Source: Anaerofilum faecale (GTDB taxonomy: Bacteria > Bacillota > Clostridia > Oscillospirales > Ruminococcaceae). Taken from it: a stretch of DNA of 64,000 bases. Shown piece by piece: positions 34,393 through 43,900 of the stretch. Within the stretch, counting starts at the first letter, position 1, and each line of letters begins with the position of its first letter. Where the stretch lies: contig DXFV01000033.1 in NCBI GenBank assembly GCA_019114265.1, positions 148,408 to 212,407 on the forward strand, given 5' to 3'. The translations under genes were made by a program, and so were the position numbers. Below the pieces are notes generated by a model. The model worked only from the letters and a program-made list of their open reading frames with translations. It was not told the origin of the DNA and did no database searches.

Positions 34393-35256
34393 TTACACAC
34401 TGCCCGCTGTATCCGCTTTGATCCGCTCGATCAAAGCGGATATTTTTTTCTTTGTTTTTCGCAGACACGCAAAATGATAGCAAACCGTCGCCTCCGGGTC
34501 TAAAACAGGGATGACGGTGCGGTTTTCGGGTTTCCCCGACCACCGCATGCTCAAATCCGAAACAAAGGAGGGGAGAGCGGAAGCCTGCACCAGTTCCTCG
34601 AAATCCTCCTGCCGGTTTTGAACCAGTGTGCGGGTCAACGGCATTTTTTCGCGGCAAACATCGCGCCAGAATCCAATTTGCGAGAGCAGCAAAATACTTT
34701 CGCCGTCGATGTCCTTGAAATAAAGCCCCTTTGAGGCAGACAGGGGATGCGCAGGCGGCAAAGAGAAATACAGCTGCTCCGTTTCAAAGGGGAAGCAGTA
34801 TACTTCCGGCTCATCCAGTGCGCAAGGAAGAACGATGAATTGATACAAACCGGTTTTCAATCCGGCTATGAGCGTTTGCAAATCCTTCATCTCGGATGAG
34901 ACGGTCATTTCGGGATATAACTGGGAAACCAGCGGCGACAACGTCCACAACGGTGCAGGCGCACAGGAGCCGATGGCAATGGTGCGCTGGCTGCGATCGA
35001 ACGCACGCACCTGTTCCACGAGATCGTGGGCCTGATCGATAACACGCCGGGCGTATTCCACGGCAAGCTCCCCGTTTTTGTTCAGACTTATTTTGTTTTT
35101 TTGACGGTCAAAGAGAGTGACCTGTAACATATCCTCTAACTTTTGCATGGAGCGGCTCAGCGCAGGCTGTGAGAGATGCAGCTGTTCCGCCGCCCCTGAC
35201 ATCGTTCCGCAATCTGCGATGGCCACCAGCTGAACCAGTTGATACAATTCCACCAT
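34393..35256 (-). CDS. LysR-family transcriptional regulator
   Basis: A 287-residue regulator. Residues 1-60 are the LysR winged helix (GTMSGAAEQLHLSQPALSRS). The remaining 200 residues are the effector-binding domain. It is divergent from the aldo/keto reductase gene with 145 bp between start codons, the usual layout for a LysR regulator and its target. It ends 58 bp from the convergent cytidylate-kinase-like gene. Confidence 0.9.
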   Translation of the reverse strand: MVELYQLVQLVAIADCGTMSGAAEQLHLSQPALSRSMQKLEDMLQVTLFDRQKNKISLNKNGELAVEYARRVIDQAHDLVEQVRAFDRSQRTIAIGSCAPAPLWTLSPLVSQLYPEMTVSSEMKDLQTLIAGLKTGLYQFIVLPCALDEPEVYCFPFETEQLYFSLPPAHPLSASKGLYFKDIDGESILLLSQIGFWRDVCREKMPLTRTLVQNRQEDFEELVQASALPSFVSDLSMRWSGKPENRTVIPVLDPEATVCYHFACLRKTKKKISALIERIKADTAGSV

Positions 35257-35317
35257 GATCTCCCATGCTCCTTTCGTTTGCTATGCATACCAATTATACC
35301 ACATTTCGCAACAGGTA

Positions 35318-35347
35318 TTGTACTTTTTTGAAAGTCTGCGATACAAT
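35318..35347 (+). promoter_or_regulatory. aldo/keto reductase promoter
   Basis: TTGTAC (35318-35323), 18 bases, TACAAT (35342-35347). Upstream CATACCAATTATACC (35285-35299) lies where a LysR protein would bind. Confidence 0.5.
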
Positions 35348-35400
35348 TTGAACTGGAAAACAAGAAATAAATGAAGATACTGTACAGGAGGAACGAAACC

Positions 35401-36261
35401 ATGAACAAGATCGAAACTGTCAAACTGAACAACGGTGTGGAAATGCCTCTGGAGGGCTTTGGCGTGTTCCAGGTGCCAGACCCCGCTGTGTGCGAGCAGG
35501 CCGTGCTGGACGCCATCGCCACAGGGTATCGGCTCATTGATACGGCCGCGGCCTACATGAACGAGGAGGCTGTGGGCAAGGCCATCGCCAAGTGCGGTGT
35601 GCCCCGGGAGGAGCTGTTCATCACCACCAAGCTGTGGGTGCAGGACGCCAGCTATGAGGGCGCCAAGAAAGCCATAGAGACCTCCCTCCGGAAACTGGGC
35701 CTGACGTATATCGACCTGTATCTGATCCATCAGCCTATGGGCGACTATATCGGCGCCTACCGCGCTATAGAGGAGGCCTACAAAGAGGGCAAGCTGAAGG
35801 CCATCGGCGTGTGCAACTTCTATCCCAACCGCCTGGCCGACCTGTGCGAGACGGTGGACGTGATGCCCGCCGTCAACCAGGTGGAGCTCCATCCTTTCTT
35901 CCAGCAGGAGAGCGCCCTGGCGCTGATGAAGGAGTACGGCGTCGTCCCCGAGGCCTGGGGCCCCTTCGCCGAGGGCAACCACGGCATCTTCACCCATCCC
36001 GTCCTGACCGCCATCGGCCAGAAGTACGGCAAGACGGCCGCCCAGGTGGCCCTGCGCTGGAATGTCCAGCGGGGCGTGGTGGTCATCCCCAAGTCTGTCC
36101 ACAAGGAGCGCATGGAGCAGAACATGGATATCTGGAACTTCCAGCTCACCGACGAGGACATGGCGGAGATCGCCAAACTGGACATTGGCCACAGCGAGAT
36201 CGTGGACCACAGCGACCCCGGCTTTGTCAAGATGCTGCACGGCATGAAGATTCATGACTGA
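35401..36261 (+). CDS. aldo/keto reductase
   Basis: A 286-residue NADPH-dependent carbonyl reductase. The catalytic tetrad is D47 (RLIDTAA), Y52 (AAYMN), K77 (TTKLW) and H110 (YLIHQP). It resembles the 2,5-diketogluconate reductase group, a broad-substrate class. AGGAGG lies 10 bases before the ATG at 35401. Codon use is even more GC-rich than the LysR gene beside it. Probably controlled by the divergent LysR regulator. Confidence 0.92.
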   Translation: MNKIETVKLNNGVEMPLEGFGVFQVPDPAVCEQAVLDAIATGYRLIDTAAAYMNEEAVGKAIAKCGVPREELFITTKLWVQDASYEGAKKAIETSLRKLGLTYIDLYLIHQPMGDYIGAYRAIEEAYKEGKLKAIGVCNFYPNRLADLCETVDVMPAVNQVELHPFFQQESALALMKEYGVVPEAWGPFAEGNHGIFTHPVLTAIGQKYGKTAAQVALRWNVQRGVVVIPKSVHKERMEQNMDIWNFQLTDEDMAEIAKLDIGHSEIVDHSDPGFVKMLHGMKIHD

Positions 36262-36301
36262 TCGCACCTGCCTGTAAAGGCCGGGAAACAGAAGAAAATA
36301 G

Positions 36302-36348
36302 AATGCGGCAAAGAGGCGTTTGACATGCTTCCTTGCCGCATTTTTTTT
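36302..36348 (+). terminator. terminator after the aldo/keto reductase
   Basis: ATGCGGCAA pairs with TTGCCGCAT, followed by eight T residues in total. Confidence 0.9.
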
Positions 36349-36703
36349 GGAGAGCGAAACAGAGACGGTGCAGCGGCCTGCAATAGACACCGCAACCGTC
36401 TCGGCTGTCTCCGCAGATTGCAGCATGGTCGTAGCAGTCGCAGCGGGGCGGTTTCATCGGTTGGCGCCTGTTTGGACGATATGCAAAGTTTCTGAATGCC
36501 TGCACTTTGCTTTTTGGTGAGGCAAAAAGTAGACAAATTTTGCTCAAAATTGTATGATAGGAACAGAAAACAGGAATGTTCTCAACAAGTAAAGTTTTGT
36601 GAAAAAGTGGTGCAGCTATGCTATATTATATGGAAGTTGACTTGAGCTCACGGGAGGTTTCTGGAAAAGTTTCGATTTGCATTTCTGAACAGGAGAATCA
36701 AAA
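36349..36703. other. intergenic stretch before the small 54-residue frame
   Basis: No gene is supported. Several short frames exist on both strands without ribosome binding sites. TATGCT/TATATT elements near 36614-36625 could serve as a -10 for the genes from 36704 on, but no good -35 is seen. Confidence 0.4.
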
Positions 36704-36868
36704 ATGTGGAATGAGATCTTTGCATCCTTTCGGCAAAATCCGCGGGATGTTTGCACCTGTCCGACAAGAGGCAGCGGCCATATTGTTGTGGCCGGAACAG
36801 ACCACAGGGACGCGCCTTTCCGGCGCCATGTGCGGTGGTCAAATCCGTGCACACAACAAGCTTTCTGA
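36704..36868 (+). CDS. possible 54-residue small protein
   Basis: ATG at 36704 has AGGAG (36691-36695) 8 bases upstream. The frame begins MWNEIFASFRQNPRDVCTC and is rich in arginine, histidine and proline, with cysteines at 17, 19 and 49. It stops 18 bases before the phosphatase start. No family is recognised. The ribosome binding site and spacing are the only support. Confidence 0.3.
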   Translation: MWNEIFASFRQNPRDVCTCPTRGSGHIVVAGTDHRDAPFRRHVRWSNPCTQQAF

Positions 36869-36886
36869 TCGAAGAGGGGATATGCG

Positions 36887-37588
36887 ATGACCTATTGCAT
36901 TTCGGATATACACGGCGATTATGCCAAATACCGCCGGATGCTGAAAAAGCTCCGGTTTTGCGACTGCGATACGCTCTATGTGCTGGGCGATGTGGTGGAC
37001 CGCGGCCCGGAACCGGTCAAGATCCTGCTGGACATGATGAAGCGCCCCAATGTGATCCCGCTGCTGGGCAATCACGAATATATGGCGGCGGTCTGCCTGC
37101 GGTTCCTTGTCAAACCGGTCACCGAGGAAAGCATCGCGTCGTTGTCCGACGATGCGCTGGAATCTCTCTGCAACTGGCAGCTCCAGGGCGGCGTGTCCAC
37201 ACTGGAAGAATTCCGCCGCCTTTCGCCCGCAAAGCGCGGGGAGGTGCTGGAATATCTGCAGGAGTTTATCCTGTACGAGGAGATCAGCGTGAACGGGCGG
37301 CGGTATCTTCTGGTGCATGCAGGCCCGGCTGATTTCTCCCCGGACCGTCCGCTGGAGGACTACGACCTGCACGAGATGCTCTGGACGCGGCTGGATTATG
37401 AAAAGGTGTATTACAAGGATCGCGTTCTGGTCAGCGGCCACACGCCTGTTTCGCACATCCCGGGCAACGTCCGCCCGCATTCCATCTACCGGGCAAACAA
37501 CCATATCGCCATCGACTGCGGATGTGGCGGCGGCGGGCCGCTGGGCGCGATCTGTCTGGAGACGGGCGAAGAATTTTATGTGGAATGA
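36887..37588 (+). CDS. PPP-family serine/threonine protein phosphatase
   Basis: A 233-residue metallophosphatase with the complete PPP signature: ISDIHGDY, LGDVVDRGP and LLGNHEYM, then metal-binding histidines in LVHAGP and SGHTPV. The compact size matches bacterial PrpA/PrpE-type enzymes, which remove phosphate from serine or threonine (or from bis-nucleotides). GAAGAGGGG lies upstream of the ATG. The partner kinase is not in the window. The MerR gene follows 88 bp downstream. Confidence 0.9.
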   Translation: MTYCISDIHGDYAKYRRMLKKLRFCDCDTLYVLGDVVDRGPEPVKILLDMMKRPNVIPLLGNHEYMAAVCLRFLVKPVTEESIASLSDDALESLCNWQLQGGVSTLEEFRRLSPAKRGEVLEYLQEFILYEEISVNGRRYLLVHAGPADFSPDRPLEDYDLHEMLWTRLDYEKVYYKDRVLVSGHTPVSHIPGNVRPHSIYRANNHIAIDCGCGGGGPLGAICLETGEEFYVE

Positions 37589-37638
37589 TTCCTCCCGCCG
37601 GACAGTTTTTTCGCTTGCAATTTACAGCAAATTGCAAT

Positions 37639-37663
37639 AAACTCTCTATAAGGAAGAGAGTTT
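37639..37663 (+). promoter_or_regulatory. dyad before the MerR gene, probable self-operator
   Basis: AAACTCTC (37639-37646) and GAGAGTTT (37656-37663) form a perfect dyad over a 9-base spacer, just before the ribosome binding site. ACTCTC recurs in the promoter of the next gene. Confidence 0.6.
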
Positions 37664-37676
37664 TGGAGGCCTTGAT

Positions 37677-38519
37677 ATGCAGGACAAACTGCTTTCCATT
37701 GGAAAAATGGCGCGGATGAACCGTGTCACCATTTCAACTTTGCGCCTTTACGACGAAAAGGGGCTGCTTGTCCCGCGCTACACCGATCCGCAGACCGGCT
37801 ATCGCTACTACAGCATCGAGCAGAACAGCCGGTTGGACATGATCGCCTATATGAAGGACCTGGGCATGAGCCTTGCCGAGATCCGCCGCGCGCTGGAAAA
37901 GGAGGACCTTGCCCTGATGGAGGACCTGCTTGCCCGCAAGAACGAGCAGATCCACCAGCAGATGCGCCAGCTGAAAGCGCGGCACGATGCGGTGGAACGG
38001 GCGATACAGTCCATCGAGCGGTACCGCAAATCGCCCACCACCGGCACCCTCTCGCTGGAATATATCGACCGGCGGTACATTTGGGGCATGCCCTGCACGG
38101 AGAATTTCTATGCCAGCGATATCCACAGCTACGAGCACTCGCTGCACACGCTGCGGCAGCATCTCTCGGAACAGGGGCTGGAACAGGTGCATTCCTACAA
38201 TGTGGGCACCACCATCTCGCGGGAAAATTTTTTGTGCGAACGGTATGTTGCGGGGCAGATCTTCCTGTTTGTGGGGCGCAGTGTGCCCGCCGCCGCCAAC
38301 CTGCAGCTGGTGGACAGCGGCATGTACGCCTGCATCTATCTGGACAGCTACAGCGATGAGACCGCGGGCGCAAAGCAGCTGCTGGACTACTGCCGCCGCA
38401 GCGGATACACGGTGACGGGCGACTATATCTGCGAGGTGATGACCGGGTTTCCGGTGTTTGAAAACGACCCGGACAGCATGTTTTTGCGCCTCCAGGTGCC
38501 GGTATCCTTTGCGCGGTGA
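37677..38519 (+). CDS. MerR-family regulator with GyrI-like effector domain
   Basis: A 280-residue BmrR-like regulator. Residues 5-75 are the MerR winged helix (SIGKMARMNRVTISTLRLYD, GYRYY). A coiled-coil (about 80-115) leads to an effector-binding domain of the GyrI/BmrR type that senses small hydrophobic compounds. GGAGG lies 6 bases before the ATG. A dyad overlaps its leader, and the downstream amine dehydrogenase promoter has the 19-bp spacing typical of MerR targets, so it probably controls both. Confidence 0.88.
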   Translation: MQDKLLSIGKMARMNRVTISTLRLYDEKGLLVPRYTDPQTGYRYYSIEQNSRLDMIAYMKDLGMSLAEIRRALEKEDLALMEDLLARKNEQIHQQMRQLKARHDAVERAIQSIERYRKSPTTGTLSLEYIDRRYIWGMPCTENFYASDIHSYEHSLHTLRQHLSEQGLEQVHSYNVGTTISRENFLCERYVAGQIFLFVGRSVPAAANLQLVDSGMYACIYLDSYSDETAGAKQLLDYCRRSGYTVTGDYICEVMTGFPVFENDPDSMFLRLQVPVSFAR

Positions 38520-38559
38520 GCGCGTTTTTGTGAGAACGTGAAAAATTTCACATTTGCCC

Positions 38560-38590
38560 TTGACTCTCCTGCCACAAGATGGTTTACACT
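38560..38590 (+). promoter_or_regulatory. MerR-type promoter of the diaminopentanoate dehydrogenase-like gene
   Basis: TTGACT (38560-38565) and TACACT (38585-38590) are 19 bases apart, the stretched spacing of MerR-activated promoters. The -35 continues as ACTCTCC, matching the half-site of the dyad before the MerR gene. Confidence 0.55.
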
Positions 38591-38676
38591 AATCTTGAAC
38601 AAAAGGGAAGGCGGAAACTTCCCGCCCCGTGCACAGCTTCGGGGGAAGATCTGAAAACAGCAAGGAGGCAAGTCTT

Positions 38677-39702
38677 ATGGAAAAGATCAAAGTGGTTCAG
38701 TACGGATGCGGTAAAATGGCAAAATACACGCTGCGCTATCTCTACGAGCACGGCGCACAGATCGTGGGCGCCATCGACGTGAACCCCGCCGTTGTGGGCA
38801 TGGACGTGGGCGATTTTGCAGAGCTGGGTGTAAAGACCGGCATCCTCATCTCCAACGACGCCGACAAGGTCCTGGACGAGTGCGACGCGGATGTTGCCAT
38901 CGTCACTTTGTTCAGCTTCATCGGGGATATCTACGAGCATGTGGAGAAATGTGTTGCCCGCGGCATCAATGTCATCACCACCTGTGAAGAGGCAATTTAT
39001 CCCTGGACCACGGCCGCCGCACAGATCAACCGGCTGGACGCACTGGCAAAGGCGACCGGCTGCACCATCACCGGTTCGGGTATGCAGGATATCTTCTGGA
39101 TCAACATGGTGGCGATGGTCGCCAGCGGCTGCCACAAGCTGACCCGCATCCAGGGCGCATACAGCTACAATGTTGAGGACTACGGCCTGGCGCTGGCCGA
39201 GGCGCACGGCTGCGGCCTGACCCCCGCCGAGTTTGAAGAGAAGATCGCGCACCCCGCCGAGTTTGAGCCGTCGTATGCCTGGAACGCCAGCGAAGCCATC
39301 TGCAGCAAGCTGGGGCTGACCATCAAATCCATCACCCAGAAGCACGTTCCCTGCACGGTCGACCACGATGTGTACAGCTCCACGCTGGGCAAGACCATTC
39401 CCGCCGGCCACTGCATCGGCATGTCGGCGGTTGTGACCATCGAAACGATGCAGGGCATCACCATCGAGGAGGAGACCATCGGCAAGGTGTACGGTCCCGA
39501 CGACGGCGATATGTGCGACTGGAAGCTGAGCGGCGAGCCCGACACTGAATTCCATGTTGTGAAGCCCGCCACCGTAGAGCACACCTGTGCGACCATCGTG
39601 AACCGCATCCCCTCGCTGCTGAACGCTCCCGCCGGATATGTCACCTGCGACCAGCTGGACCCCCACTGCTACCTGACCTATCCGATGGAATACCATGTAT
39701 AA
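38677..39702 (+). CDS. 2,4-diaminopentanoate dehydrogenase-like NAD(P)-dependent amine dehydrogenase
   Basis: A 341-residue enzyme with an N-terminal NAD(P)-binding fold (VVQYGCGKMAKYTLRYL) and a dihydrodipicolinate-reductase-like C-terminal half. Sequence pattern and length fit the Ord family, which oxidatively deaminates 2,4-diaminopentanoate in ornithine fermentation. None of the other ornithine genes (orr, oraSE, ortAB) is adjacent, so a different amine substrate is possible. AGGAGG is 8 bases before the ATG at 38677. It lies behind a MerR-type promoter. Confidence 0.7.
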   Translation: MEKIKVVQYGCGKMAKYTLRYLYEHGAQIVGAIDVNPAVVGMDVGDFAELGVKTGILISNDADKVLDECDADVAIVTLFSFIGDIYEHVEKCVARGINVITTCEEAIYPWTTAAAQINRLDALAKATGCTITGSGMQDIFWINMVAMVASGCHKLTRIQGAYSYNVEDYGLALAEAHGCGLTPAEFEEKIAHPAEFEPSYAWNASEAICSKLGLTIKSITQKHVPCTVDHDVYSSTLGKTIPAGHCIGMSAVVTIETMQGITIEEETIGKVYGPDDGDMCDWKLSGEPDTEFHVVKPATVEHTCATIVNRIPSLLNAPAGYVTCDQLDPHCYLTYPMEYHV

Positions 39703-39761
39703 ATCCCTTTTCCCCGGATGAAGAAAGCCGCCGAAACAAACCGGCGCAACAACTGACGAAC

Positions 39762-39806
39762 AGAGCCGGCGTGCTGTTTTACAAAAAGCAGCACGCCGGC
39801 TCTTTG
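39762..39806. terminator. bidirectional terminator
   Basis: AGAGCCGGCGTGCTG pairs perfectly with CAGCACGCCGGCTCT (15 bp), flanked by TTTG on the right. It separates convergent genes. Confidence 0.88.
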
Positions 39807-39888
39807 ATATATTTTGAATGAAAGCAAAAGAACGGGGAGACGCCGCCAGAGCAACGCCTCCCGGTTCGATCTTGTATGCGCACAAGTC

Positions 39889-40944
39889 TTATGCGGACAG
39901 CTGCCGCAGCAGCTCACAGATCGACGCATAGGAGAGAAAGTTGTTGTGTGCCAGCGTGTTGCGGGCATCGCGGCAAAGGATGATGCCGTTGAAGTCCTCA
40001 CTGCGGTAGAAAACCCCGCCGGTGCTGCCCAGAAAATACAGCGCTCCAAATTCCAGATCATACGGCACGCGGATGGGGTCGCCGTTGCTGTTGGGGATGG
40101 GCAGGCGAGGGAAGAGCCGGTCGGCATATTGATCCACCACCCGCACGCGGAAACGCTCCAGAAGAGGGAACACCCAGGCGATCTGCGCCTCCCACACAGC
40201 GCTGCGCACAAAGGCGTCCGACAACACCGGAAGCGGGTCGCCTGTGCTGGAGAGCGCGCCTTCCAGGCTCAGGGCCGCGCCCCGCGGGTCTTGCAGCAAA
40301 CGGGTGCCCAGCGTCAGCAGTCTGCCGCTCAGTTCCGGCACGCCGCGCCCCAGTTTCAGCGCAAGCTCGGCCAGATAGATGTCCAGCGCCGGGTCTCCGC
40401 AATCGGCAGCCTGCAGGCAGAAAATGCGGCAGTCGCGTTCGGTGGGCTGGTACAGCAGCGCTTCCCCGCTGTCGTCGACCGGTGCGCCGCTGTATTCCAG
40501 CACAAAAACTGCGTGGATGGGCAATGCGGCGGCCGCTTTTTCATAGTCCGCCACGAAGGTCTGCCAGGCCCGCAGTGCAGCGCGGGTCTGGATGCCTTTG
40601 ATCCACACAAAGCAGCTGCTGAACAGCAGCTTCTCGCCCTGGCAGAGATATTCCGCACAGCTGTCTCCGGGCCAATAGCGCGCACGGAATTCCGGCGGGC
40701 AGAACTCCTGCAATACAAAGTCGCCCGGATCGCTGCTGCCGTCGTATACGGCATAGTGGAGGGTGCGCTCGGCGCTGATGCTGCACGCATGGTCTTTCAC
40801 AAGAGAGTAAAAGGTGTCGGGCCAGGCCAGCGGCTGCGGCAGAACCAGCGTGAAAGAGCGCTCGCCGCGCAATCTCTCCACGATCCGCTCCAGCAGGCGC
40901 ACCGAACTGCCCACCTGTGTCCACCAGATGGAAGAAACGTCCAT
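39889..40944 (-). CDS. partner protein of the giant ATPase, unknown function
   Basis: A 351-residue cytoplasmic protein. No signal peptide, membrane helix or known catalytic motif is visible. It begins MDVSSIWWTQVGSSVRLLER and has an alpha/beta look with a run of acidic and aromatic residues (YVFSRSED-like region near 315). GGGAGGTG lies 7 bases before the ATG. The ATG shares its A with the stop of the giant ATPase gene (TGATG), so translation is coupled and the two proteins are probably made together and act together. Confidence 0.6.
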   Translation of the reverse strand: MDVSSIWWTQVGSSVRLLERIVERLRGERSFTLVLPQPLAWPDTFYSLVKDHACSISAERTLHYAVYDGSSDPGDFVLQEFCPPEFRARYWPGDSCAEYLCQGEKLLFSSCFVWIKGIQTRAALRAWQTFVADYEKAAAALPIHAVFVLEYSGAPVDDSGEALLYQPTERDCRIFCLQAADCGDPALDIYLAELALKLGRGVPELSGRLLTLGTRLLQDPRGAALSLEGALSSTGDPLPVLSDAFVRSAVWEAQIAWVFPLLERFRVRVVDQYADRLFPRLPIPNSNGDPIRVPYDLEFGALYFLGSTGGVFYRSEDFNGIILCRDARNTLAHNNFLSYASICELLRQLSA

Positions 40945-43900
40945 CACTGTGCACCTCCCAGGTTCAGCAGCTTGTCGAACACCTGCGTTTCGGAGCCCAG
41001 AAGATCCTGGAAGTGCTTGGAAGCGAAGAAATAGGTGTCCGGCCCGGTGCTGCTGAGGATATTCAGGTCCAGCAGTTCCTGCAGAAGGGTGTCCATCTGG
41101 CTGTGGTCCAGCTGCTCCAGGGGAGGGATGTGCAGGTCGCCGGCGTGGTGCATCAGATCGTCGGCCGAGTAGCCGACGCTGGAAGGCGAGGTGTAGCACA
41201 GCCACGCGATCAGCAGGGCAATCAGATAGTAATAGCTTCCCTGGTCGCTGTCCAGCCGGAGGGTGATCTCGAACTTGTCGCGGATCTCATACACGAAGTC
41301 GTTGTCGGCCAGCACGCGGCGCAGATGGTTGCTGGTGATGACATAGGGCGGGGTGTCGGCTTCGGTGTATCCGGCGTAGTCGGCCGCGCGCATGGATTCG
41401 ATCAGCTTCTGGCCATACAGCTGGATCAGGCCGGGGAAATAGTTGGCGGTGGCCAGAATTTCCGACACCACCACCGGGTTTTCCAGCTGGAAGCCAAGGT
41501 AGCTCATCGGCTGCAGCAGAAGCTCCTGCGCTTCGGCCGACTGGAAGGGCTTTACATTCAGCGAGGACAGATGGGTGATGACGGAGTTCTGCCCCAGCGC
41601 CACTTCGCGGTTGAAGCGCACGATGTTGTGAAGCCCGGCCAGCACGAACTTGAACTGCCCCGGCAGCGACTGCTGCACGTCTTTCAGCTCGGCCATCGGC
41701 TGGTAGTTGAAAGAAGCGCAGTCTGCGATGAAGGTGTCGGCCTCGTCCAGCAGGAGCAGCAGATAGGAGATGGGTTCCTCCTGATTGCGCAGGCGGGTTT
41801 TCAGGCTGCGGGCCAGGGCAGCCCAGTCTTCGGTGACGGCGCTTTCGGGCAGGATCCCCAGCTCAAACAGTTCGTGGGAAATCTTGAGAGCCGCCTGCCT
41901 GCATCCGCAGCCGGGCAGATCCACCAGCACGGCCCGCTGCTGCTGGCTGCCGTCCAGATCGGCGCGCGCCTTTTTCAGCAGGGCCGATTTGCCCAGCTGC
42001 CGTCCGCCGTATACCAGGTTGACGCCGTTCGGGTCCTCGATCTTCAGCAGCTCGTCCTTGCGGCCGATGAACATCTCGGGAGGCATGCGGTCGGAGGAAC
42101 TGTAGACATAGGGCTGGTAATAGGCAAAGGGCATGCCCAGCGCCATCAGCATCTTGTTGATGTGGCCGCCGTTGTAGTTGTTGACCAGATGGCACAGCAG
42201 CACGCGGTCCAGCACCAGGTAGCTGGTTGCAAGGCCGGCTTCCTTTTTCTTGATTTTGTGCGCCAGCTTGCGGCGCTCGGGCAGGGTGAGCGGGGCGTCG
42301 ATCAGCACGATCTTGTGGCCGCGGATATAGTCCAGCGCTTTGAACTTCTCCAAAAGGCGGTCGCAGTCGTATGTGCCGAACAGGCACACCACATTGAATC
42401 CGGTGGCTGCGATGTCGGAGCCAAAGCCCGCCACAGGGTGCAGGATGTTACGTTTGCCGGCATAGTGGTTCATTTCGGTCACACGGTAGACCTCGCTGGA
42501 ATCCACAAGGGGGCGCACCGGTTCCACCTTGATATTGGCCCAGCCAAGCAGCGTGAGCAGGCGCTGGATCTGGTCGCTGGACGAACGCGCGCCGCTGGAA
42601 GGCCAGTTCTCCACCAGCTTTTGCCCGCCCTTCTGGTCGCGGTTGCGCACGAAGGTGTGCAGACGGCTGCGCAGCGAGACCCCTGCGTTCCCGGCCTGTT
42701 CAAAGCTCATGCTGTAATCCCGCAAAAACTGGTTCAGGTATTCCAGCGCCTCGGGCGTTTCCAGCTTGTTGTTGAAATCGCGGCGCAGGATGCGGTTCAT
42801 CCAGTCCTCCGCCACCGTGAAGTTCTGCTCCTGGATCAGCGAGCGGATGGTGCCCTCCACATCGTCGGGGATGCTGCGGATAGCGTCGGCATTGTTCTGC
42901 AGCAGCGCGTCCAGACGCTTGTACAGGCGCTCCTCATACTGCGCGGCGCTCTGGTGGATCCTGTCGTAGCACTGTACCGAAAGGCTGTGGAAAAAGCCAA
43001 AATTCAGCGAAGCGCAGCACACGTCGTGCCAGTAGCGCACGGTGCTCTCCATCGAGGTGAGGAAGGGATCGCTCTGGATGATCTGCCCGCGGCTGATCGA
43101 CATGGCATAGTCGGCGCGGAACCGGTTCAAATCCATCACCGAGCGCTTTTCCGACTGGGTCACATACCGGCCGGCCTGTTCGGGCAGAGCGGGGACCGCG
43201 TCGGGCTGCACGGCGGACAGATACTGCACGATCTGCTCGGCAATGCCGTAGTTGTTGGCGGCAGGGTCGTTGGAGTAGATGTGTGCCAGATGTTCCTCCA
43301 GGGACATCCGGTCCTCCAGATGGTGCCGGATGCGGGCGAGAATGTTGAAGTCGGGCAGCGCACAGAAGGTGGAGCTGATGTCGGGGATAAGGTCTTCGTC
43401 CAGCAGCACCCAGCCGCTGCGCAGGAAATCGGCAAACAGATAGCGGCGGCGATCCTCCGTCCAACTGCCGTCCAGACGGCTGCACAGATTCTCCGCCGCG
43501 GTTTGCAGCAGGAAATAGCCGGCCTCCTGCTGGCAGTCGGCCTCGTTCTCCCGGCGCATGCGCACACAGTCGGCCTGGATCTGTTCCAGCAGGCGGGTCA
43601 GCGAGGGGCGCACCCGTTCGTACTCGTTCAGCGCGGGATCGTTCTCCGGCAAAGCGCTCAGCCCGTGCGCGGTCAGGCGATACCATTGCAGGATGTTTTC
43701 CAGGATCGAAAGAATGTTGGACCGCAGATTTCCGCGGCGGTTTCCCTGCAGGTTCATGGTGCGGTGCTGGCCGATGAGGGTCGTCATCGCCTTGGCCCAC
43801 GCCTCGTCGATCAGACGGTTCACCGCGTTTTCGCTGATGGAAGCCTCGCTGGTCTCCTTCTGCCCGGTCCAGGTAAGGAGGAAGTCGGCGCGGTGTGCTT

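Noticed and set aside
36227..36547. Minus-strand frame after the aldo/keto reductase
   Set aside because: Runs through the terminator and has no start signal.
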